From Oreohelix idahoensis (lineage: Eukaryota; Mollusca; Gastropoda; Stylommatophora; Oreohelicidae), in contig JAMPIV010021258.1 in assembly GCA_024509875.1 (NCBI GenBank), positions 1 through 64,000 on the forward strand: a stretch of 64,000 bases of DNA. Reading direction: 5' to 3'. Each line of letters starts with the position of its first letter. Positions within the stretch are counted from its first letter, which is position 1. Shown one piece after another: positions 56,837 to 64,000 of this stretch. The notes under the pieces were generated by a model. That model ran no database searches, was not told the origin of the DNA, and saw only the letters and a list, made by a program, of their open reading frames with translations. Both the position numbers and the translations under genes were made by a program.

Positions 56837-57055
56837 AGGTCTCGAGTTAATCCAGTCCAAATCCCGGTCGACGAAAAATCCTCAAATGCCGTCGCCCGGG
56901 TTTGATCCTGTATCACCCGGTCGCCAGAGCGGTGTTGTAACCACTACGCTAGCGCGGCTCCCTAATATCATAAAGTTATAATACACATAAAGAATCAAAC
57001 ATATAAACATGCACTCACAGACAAATAAAGAGTGGAACAATAAATGAGAAAAATC

Positions 57056-57116
57056 CGCCCGTATGTTCACTGACCGCCCGTATGTTCACTGACCGCCCGT
57101 ATGTTCACTGACCGCA
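57056..57116. repeat. 19-bp tandem triplication (cgcccgtatgttcactgac)
   Basis: Three identical units. Confidence 0.95.
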
Positions 57117-57158
57117 TCAACTCTGAGCTCTAAAGCTACTCTCCCATATAACTCTACT

Positions 57159-57748
57159 TCTTCTTCTTTGATCCTTTGCCGCCAACTATCAAAGCAGTCA
57201 GTGGCCATCACGCCTTGTGGCGTCTTGTAGGGCAGCAACAAACTGATTCCACTTTGTTTGATCGACGGCCATCCTTCGTTCAGTGTCCCAGCTCTGGTTC
57301 ATTATTTGTATCTCAGCCTCCACAGTTCTCCGCCAGGTTGTTTTTGGTCGACCTCTCTTTCTTTATCCTTTAGGGGTCCAAAGCATAGCTGTTCTTGTGA
57401 TGTCATCGGGGTCTCTTCTGAGGACATGGCCAACCCAGCTCCAGCGTCTGCCAGCTATGATGGTGTGCATGTCCTTTTGGTTGCTCCGAGTAAGCAGCTC
57501 TTGGTTAGTGAAAGTATTCGGGCAAAAGATTTAGAGAATTTTCCTTAGGCAGATTGTGTGGAAGGAGTACAGTTTCGACATTTCCTTCTCTGTTACTCTC
57601 CAGCATTCCGCACCATAGAGAAGCACAGAAAGTACACAGCTCTCATATAATCTTAATTTGATGTTTGTGATGTACTGGGAAGACTTCCAGACGTCGTTGA
57701 GATTAACAAAGGCTGTTCTCGCTTTCTTCATTCTGTTCTTGATGTCTC
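57159..57748 (-). mobile_element. LINE family B, 5'-truncated copy 4, next to ALK splice donor
   Basis: Flanked by ataactctact (57148-57158 and 57749-57759). The minus strand keeps KARTAFVNLNDVWKSSQYI, LLYGAECWRVTEKEM and the shared 3' tail, with frameshifts. It lies in the ALK sense orientation, 34 nt into intron 2. Confidence 0.92.
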
Positions 57749-57782
57749 ATAACTCTACTATTACCTATAAATTATTTCGTAC

Positions 57783-57939
57783 CTGTAAGTCATAGATTCC
57801 GGAACCGTCCAAGATTGCACACCTGCGAAATGACCTTGCTCCAACACAGTGACCCTAACTCCTTGCCCATAATGCTCGTCGCACTGTTGCTGCGTTGGTC
57901 CACGAGCCCCGACAGCACCGCATGACGTCAGCAAAATGG
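57783..57939 (-). CDS. ALK: ALK exon: start of glycine-rich domain
   Basis: The exon is 157 bp, with acceptor GTTACAG and donor ACAG|GTACG. It takes one base from the previous exon and leaves two. It encodes CGAVGARGPTQQQC, matching the conserved two-Cys segment at the start of the ALK ligand-binding glycine-rich region, then a strand ending in QSWTVPESMTY. The phase joins the 43245-43392 exon to give Arg. A truncated LINE (57159-57748) ends only 34 nt downstream of this donor in the transcribed direction. Confidence 0.92.
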
Positions 57940-58249
57940 CTGTAACGTGAAAAAAAATGTTAAGACCTTACACCATCCAATCTGGCCTGGTGTTTGGTTG
58001 AGGCATTCCCTGCCTGAGAAGGTGAAAACAAAGAAGTGTTTTTTAGATTAGATTGTGCATCTTTGTGGTGAGGCGTGCACCATTCAACCTAGTCACTGTG
58101 TCCGTCGGTTATATTAGAGCACATGTTCAATTATTAAATACCTTGCTGTCAGGAATAAATATATGAACAAAGAGGTGAGCTTACCGGATACGCCAGATAA
58201 GTTGAACGATGAAATAACAAAGGACAAAAAATGGCGGTGGTAGTTGATG

Positions 58250-58690
58250 CGAAATTTGGTGATTGCTGATTCTGTTAATGGTGATATGAAGTAGGCGATG
58301 ATGGTGATCAGGGTGAAGATGACAATGTAGAGGAGATTTCAGATTGGTGATTATGATGGAGAACAAACTGATGGTGATGAGGATTAAGATGGGGATGGTT
58401 ATTTAGAGACATAAGATAATGTTGATGATAACAATGAACATGAGGATGAGAATGATGTTGATAAGGATGAAGATAATGAGGTGGATGATAATTATAAAGA
58501 TGATAAGGACAAAATGATGAAGAGGATAACCATAATGTTGTTTGCGAAGATGATTGTGATTGTGAAGATGATTGTGAAGATGATTGTGAAGATGATTGTG
58601 ACAATGATTGTGAAGATGATTGTGAAGATGATTGTGAAGATGATTGTGAAGATGATTGCGAGAATGATGATGACAATTAGGAGGAATATG
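58250..58690. repeat. GAT-rich low complexity and 12-bp array (gatgattgtgaa)
   Basis: About ten units of a 12-bp repeat at 58550-58670 within GA/T-rich sequence. The 12-bp period gives spurious H/N/L- and S/Q-rich minus ORFs. The LINE D copy inserts at its right end. Confidence 0.85.
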
Positions 58691-58691
58691 A

Positions 58692-60583
58692 TTGCAAATA
58701 GAGAAATATAGAGAATATGTGATACTCAGAACAGAAGCAAAGAACAAGGTGCTAGCAGCAAAACAGAAGTCCTGGGAAGAATTTGGAGAAAAGCTAGAAA
58801 AAGATGCGCAAGAAAACCAGAAATTGTTCTATAAGACCCTAAAGAACATGAGGAAGGAAAAACAATGCCCTCTCAAATTTATAAAGGACAAGCAAGGCAA
58901 ATTGCTTACTGCCCCGAAGGAAGTAATGGAAAGATGGAAAGAATATTTCTCAGAACTCCTTGATGGTGAGCAAGGTCAAGCATCAGAAATGATAACCACT
59001 AGCACAGAAGAGGAAACCAATGGTGATGAAGATGACATAAAGATGGAAGAACTGAAGGCAGCACTGGAGAAAATCAAGATGGGCAAAGCAGCAGGGCATG
59101 ATGGTATAACACCAGAAATGGTTAAGTACATGGGAGCATCAGGCGACCTATTACTCTTAAGGGTCCTACAGGCAGCGTGGTGCAACAAGACCATACCAAA
59201 GGATTGGGAGATTGCCATCATAACATCAATTTTCAAAAAAGGTGACAATCGACAATGTGGAAACCACAGAGGCATATCCCTTCTCAGTGTCCCTGGTAAA
59301 ATCTACTCTAGAATCCTAGAGCAGAGACTCCGACGCCTAGCTGAGCCACAATTGGATGAGATCCAGCGCGGATTCCGAGCAAACCGAAGTACTCAAGACC
59401 TAATCTTCACACTCAGACAGCTGAGTGAAAAGGCTCTTGAGTATAAGAGTGAGATCCATCTTTGTTTCATAGATCTGGAAAAGGCATTTGACAGGGTCCC
59501 CTGGAGCAAACTTTGGGACTGTATGGCAAGGAAGAACATTCCAGCACCTCTGATTCATGCTATACAGAGCTTCTACAAGTCTCGCATAAATTATGTGAGG
59601 ACAGCAAACCATAAGTCAGAAGAGTTCAGGACCACCACTGGTGTAAGACAAGGTGATATCCTGTCACCTTATCTTTTCATACTCCTCATGGACGATGTTA
59701 TCAAGGCATGTAAGGAGAGAACAAGAAAGTATTCAGTGGGGTACTGGAAGATGAGACAGGTATGTATTTCAGAGCTGGCATTTGCTGATGATGTTGCCCT
59801 GATTGCTAAATCAGAGGCACATCTCCAATCCAACCTGCGAGTCTGGAAAGAAGAGCTGGAGAAGAGAGGGATGGTCATACGCAGCTCTAAAACAAAATCC
59901 ATGGTGATATCACGAGAAGAAAGAAGACATCAGATTAAGATGGGAGAACAGGTCCTGGAGCAGGTCGACCACTTTAAATTTCTCGGAGCTATTACAGACC
60001 GAAAGGGAGGCATCAAAGAAGAGTTGGCCACTCGAAAAGCAGCAGCTGGGAGAATTTTTCAGACCATAAATCGAGGATTCCTCAGCAAGAGAGAGGTTGG
60101 TAAGAAAACGAAGATGGCTGTATACCGCTCCACCTATGTCCCAGTCTTGACATATGGATGCGAGTCATGGGCAATGACTACAACCCACAAAAGCCAGATC
60201 CAAACCTCAGAAATGAGGTAGCTGAGGAAGGTGGTTGAAGTAACAAGAAGAGACATGGTCCCCAACCAGACGATACGTCAAGGCCTAAAATCCCACCCGC
60301 TGCAGACCCAAATAGAACAGTCCCAACTAAGATGGTTTGGCCATGTCTGCAGAATGGGAGAAGATCGGCTACCACGACAAGCATGGAAACAAAGAGCCAG
60401 GGATCCAGACCCCCAGGACGACCCAGAGTCCGCTGGGAGGACAACATTAGACAATCTTTGAAGGACCGAGGACTAGAATGGAACCAGGCCAGGAGGAAGA
60501 CAGTCGATAGGATAGTCTGGCGCTCTCTCCTCCAAACCTCTACACCTCACGGTAGAAGGGGAACGACTAAGTAAGTAAGTATG
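58692..60583 (+). pseudogene. LINE family D, copy 3 (linker, RT, C-terminus), broken
   Basis: From about 58703: REYVILRTEAKNKVLAAKQK linker, then RT with NHRGISLLSVPGK, FRANRSTQDLIFTLRQL, CFIDLEKAFDRVPW, GVRQGDILSPYLFILL and AFADDVALIAKSE (the catalytic DD pair is intact). It ends at a TAG (60219-60221). The same frame continues (LRKVVEVTRRDM, RWFGHVCRMGEDRLPRQAW), then a frameshift near 60390 moves the last part (GRPRVRWEDNIRQSLKDRG) to another frame. Tail (TAAG)n. The best-preserved RT of this family here. Confidence 0.93.
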
Positions 60584-60990
60584 ATTGCAATAATGAGGAT
60601 GTGAATGTTGAGAACAATGATAAGGATTGCGATGAGGATGAAGATAGGTAAATAGGTGATGTTAATATGATTTCGATGAGGATGGAGATGATGATGACGA
60701 AGGGAATGATGGTGATGACAGTGATAATAAACGTGATGATGATTTCAATGATGACGGTGCTAATAATGATTCTTTTTCTCTTGAGCCCTTCATGAAGCAC
60801 ATCAACTGCCCCCCCCCTCTCAAGAAGCCTACATCACTGCATACGCTCCTGCAGTAGTGGTTTATGTAGCCACATGTTATAATACTTGATAAGATTGCTA
60901 GCCCCTTGCACAATCTAACAATCGTCACCTGGTACGACATGCCTGAGGGAGGTGTTGTAGCTGATTTCTTGGAGCCTCGCAGGCCACTAC
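60584..60990. other. Unassigned intronic stretch
   Basis: GAT-rich sequence to about 60770, then about 220 bp of unique sequence (60775-60990) with no recognised feature. Confidence 0.45.
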
Positions 60991-60994
60991 TAGG

Positions 60995-62825
60995 GGCGTT
61001 TGTAGTGATGATGATGATGGTGATGACAGTGATGATGATGATGATTATGATAATGATGATGATATGGAGACAACGGTGATGATGGTGATTGTAATAATGA
61101 CGATTAGGATAATGATGATGATATGGAGACAACGGTGATGATGGTGATTATAATGATGATTATGATAATGATATGGAGACAACGGTGATGATGGTGATTG
61201 TAATGATGATGATTATGATAATGATGATGATATGGAGACAACGGTGATGATGGTGATTATAATGATGATGATTATGATAATGATGATGATATGGAGACAA
61301 CGGTGATGATGGTGATTGTAATAATGATGATTATGATAATGATGATGATATGGAGACAACGGTGATGATGGTGATTATAATGATGATTATGATAATGATG
61401 ATATGGAGAAAACGGTGATGATGGTGATTATAATGATGATTATGATAATGATGATGATATGGAGACAACGGTGATGATGGTGATTATAATGATGATGATT
61501 ATGATAATGATGATGATATGGAGACAACGGTGATGATGGTGATTGTAATAATGATGATTATGATAATGATGATGATATGGAGACAATGGTGATGATGGTG
61601 ATTATAATGATGATTATGATAATGATGATGATATGGAGACAACGGTGATGATGGTGATTATAATGATGATTATGATAATGATGATGATATGGAGAAAACG
61701 GTGATGATGGTGATTATAATGATGATTATGATAATGATATGGAGACAACGGTGATGATGGTGATTATAATGATGATTATGATAATGATGATGATATGGAG
61801 AAAACGGTGATGATGGTGATTATAATGATGATTATGATAATGATGATGACATGGAGACAACGGTGATGATGGTGATTATAATGATGATGATTATGATAAT
61901 GATGATGATATGGAGACAACAGTGATGATGGTGATTGTAATAATGATGATAATGATATGGAGACAATGGTGATGATGGTGATTATAATGATGATTATGAT
62001 AATGATATGGAGACAACAGTGATGATGGTGATTGTAATGATGATTATGATATGGAGACAACGGTGATGATGGTGATTGTAATGATGATGATTATGATAAT
62101 GATATGGAGACAACGGTGATGATGGTGATTATAATGATGATGATTATGATAATGATGATGATATGGAGACAACGGTGATGATGGTGATTATAATGATGAT
62201 TATGATATGGAGACAACGGTGATGATGGTGATTATAATGATGATTATGATAATGATATGGAGGCAACGGTGATGATGGTGATTGTAATGATGATGATTAT
62301 GATAATGATGATGATATGGAGACAACGGTGATGATGGTGATTATAATGATGATTATGATAATGATATGGAGACAACGGTGATGATGGTGATTATAATGAT
62401 GATGATTATGATAATGATGATATGGAGACAACGGTGATGATGGTGATTATAATGATGATTATGATATGGAGACAACGGTGATGATGGTGATTATAATGAT
62501 GATTATGATAATGATATGGAGGCAACGGTGATGATGGTGATTGTAATGATGATGATTATGATAATGATGATGATATGGAGACAACGGTGATGATGGTGAT
62601 TATAATGATGATTATGATAATGATATGGAGACAACGGTGATGATGGTGATTATAATGATGATTATGATAATGATGATGATATGGAGACAACGGTGATGAT
62701 GGTTTTTGTAATGATGATCATTATGATAATAATGATGATGATGATTATTATGGTATGATGATGATGATATGAAGTCAACGGTGATGATGAATATGATGAT
62801 GATGATGATAATGATGATGATGTAC
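60995..62825. repeat. ~50-57-bp GAT-rich minisatellite abutting ALK exon donor
   Basis: About 33 units containing atggagacaacggtgatgat followed by a variable run of gattataatgatgat modules. It begins at the splice donor of the ALK exon 62826-62932. Isoleucine-rich minus-strand ORFs are artefacts. Confidence 0.95.
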
Positions 62826-62932
62826 CTGCATGAAAGCATTCTGGACTGAGACTTATACTATGCACGGAAACGTCACCCATAGACAAGAAGTCGCTCGTGC
62901 TGTTGGACATGACCTTGAACTGTAGAACGTAG
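62826..62932 (-). CDS. ALK: ALK exon: end of MAM domain
   Basis: This 107-bp exon has acceptor TTTTCTTAG at 62933 and donor GCAG|GTACA at 62826. It enters after two bases of a codon and leaves one base. The peptide starts YVLQFKVMSN and ends SISLSPECF. That ending matches the C-terminal strand and last Cys of the second MAM domain in ALK, just before the glycine-rich domain. One N-glycosylation motif (NST) is present. A 1.8-kb GAT-rich minisatellite starts right at the donor. The preceding exon is not certain. Confidence 0.85.
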
Positions 62933-63505
62933 CTAAGAAAAGCAGACGAACAAAAAAACAATTAAACACTACAACACACATTTTGTTTTTCTAAACACCA
63001 AGGTCACCTACCAATCTTCACTACCAACATTCACTAAAAAAATGTCACTTCCAACATTCACTACACAGCTTTACTACCAAACTTCACTGTTAAGTCATAT
63101 TTTAATTAAGGGGAGTTAAGTGTTAAAGACTGGAATGTACGGGTCGAATTTTTGTACACGCTAGTAAACACGCTCTGCGTGATGAGAGAATTTTTTAGTC
63201 GGGGGGTTGTATGCTCAGTAATGTTTAAACTGTTACCTGACTAGTTGTTAGTTTGTTTAAAGATAGGATAAAGAAACTGGTCAAATGTTCTATGAAATAG
63301 TTTGGGGGGAAAGGCGGATGAATTCAGCTCACATCTCAAGCTGCGAGTTCGCGCTTGAATGAATTTTTACTGAGCTGTTTTGAGCAGCTGATATTTCGTG
63401 ACAGTACGTTTTTTGGCAGAGCTTGGGAATGGACGTTATCCATTTCGCTAGTGTGTTCCAGAATATATTTTTGTGAAAAAAGGAATATTTGATAATTCCA
63501 GAATG
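62933..63505. other. ALK intron upstream of the MAM exon, no recognised feature
   Basis: Unique sequence; a small array of ttcactaccaacattcacta type lies at 63010-63090. One 72-codon minus ORF (63329-63547) has no recognised domain. Confidence 0.5.
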
Positions 63506-63507
63506 TA

Positions 63508-63690
63508 CAATTGAAGATTGAGAGATATTATATTCATATTGATTCAAAGCCTTGGATATTATGGCTTACCAATGTACTGTGTATTCAATTGAAGATTGAG
63601 AGATATTATATTCAAATTGATTCAAAGCCTTGGATATTATGGCTTACCAATGTACTGTGTATTCAATTGAAGATTGAGAGATATTATAGT
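63508..63690. repeat. 78-bp tandem repeat, ~2.3 units
   Basis: Unit starts aattgaagattgagagatat and includes gattcaaagccttggatatt; the copies at 63511, 63589 and (partial) 63667 are almost identical. Confidence 0.93.
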
Positions 63691-63736
63691 GCTGATAACG
63701 CGAATGTCGTGGGTTCGTTCCCCACACTGGCCACCA
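63688..63736 (+). tRNA. 3' half of a tRNA-Ile(GAU)-like sequence with CCA, pseudogene or SINE part
   Basis: Reads gctgataacgcgaatgtcgt, then gggttcgttccccac and actggccacca. This gives an anticodon loop CTGATAA, a T-arm with B box, an acceptor 3' strand, a discriminator base and CCA. There is no 5' half. Encoded CCA suggests origin from a mature tRNA by reverse transcription. Confidence 0.55.
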
Positions 63737-63905
63737 CTTATGTTACAGTTGTGTATTACTGTAACACCTTCTGCAGGCGGGATGGCTGGACAAAGTTAAT
63801 ATATAGTTTCGCTGATGAATGGCGATCAGCATAGGTCGGGCTTACGGACAGGTGTTTGACTATGTAAATTATAACATACGCGAATGTTAAAGGGTTCTGA
63901 CATAC

Positions 63906-64000
63906 CTGAACAGACTGGAGCCACACACCACAACAAACATAGGAGTCAGGAACGTTGAAACTCCTGATAACGTTATACACTGTTTATTCACTACACAGTC
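63906..64000 (-). CDS. ALK: Possible upstream ALK exon (MAM domain), partial at window edge
   Basis: The minus strand is open from the window edge to a donor of the form CAG|GTATG at 63906. Read in the phase needed to join the next exon it gives 31 codons plus two bases, which would complete an AGC codon with the first base of 62826-62932. The encoded stretch is hydrophobic and lacks the Trp expected in a MAM domain, so only donor and phase support it. It could equally be intron. Confidence 0.3.

Larger units (their letters stand above)
54973..56967 (-). mobile_element. SINE family S1, copy 3, split by two later insertions
   Basis: Poly(T) start at 54980, body to 55060, resuming at 56456-56624, and 5' end at 56849-56962 (tagcgcggctccc). 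It is interrupted by a LINE (55061-56455) and an S3 SINE (56625-56836). Outer duplication tcataaagtta (54961-54971; 56968-56978). Confidence 0.9.

Noticed and set aside
60662..62839. Ile/His-rich minus ORFs in the GAT array
   Set aside because: Low-complexity translation of GAT repeats; only the short ALK exon at 62826-62932 beyond the array is coding.
63688..63736. Functional tRNA-Ile gene
   Set aside because: There is no D-arm or 5' acceptor strand, and CCA is encoded, so only a 3' half is present.

Overview
This window comes from an animal nuclear genome: spliced exons, very large introns, tRNA-derived SINEs, several families of APE-type non-LTR retrotransposons, LTR elements and many minisatellites. 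The transposon and repeat style suggests a lophotrochozoan, probably a mollusc, but that is inference. There are no prokaryotic features.

Only one host gene is visible, and it fills the window. Twelve short minus-strand exons between 62932 and 3667 together read as the middle of an ALK/LTK-type receptor tyrosine kinase. In order they give the end of the last MAM domain, the glycine-rich domain (with eight consecutive Gly), an EGF-like Cys-rich segment, one transmembrane helix, a juxtamembrane segment with an NPNY motif, and the kinase N-lobe as far as the hinge. Each exon has AG/GT borders and the reading phase agrees across all eleven junctions. The 5' part (signal peptide, first MAM, LDLa) lies beyond position 64000. 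The catalytic loop and C-lobe lie beyond position 1.

The introns are stuffed with mobile DNA. Intron 6 (30644-15119) holds an LTR element (16039-26834) with 1.3-kb LTRs and a 5-bp target duplication. Its only long ORF is a 697-residue coiled-coil protein of unknown family, with no polymerase seen. A near-full-length RTE-like LINE is inserted in one of its LTRs. Intron 2 (57782-43393) holds a Ty3/gypsy-type element (44770-52625) whose pol order is protease-integrase-RT-RNase H, so integrase comes before RT. It is broken by stops and a frameshift. At least five LINE families (called A to E here), a CR1/Jockey-like LINE, and three or four SINE families are nested in one another and in minisatellites, many with clear target-site duplications.

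About twenty tandem-repeat arrays (12-78 bp units) occupy much of the remaining space. Several arrays in the 3' half of the gene contain good 5' splice-site sequences in the ALK sense, and two begin directly at an authentic ALK splice donor. Most long ORFs in the repeat tracts are artefacts of repeat units whose length is a multiple of three.
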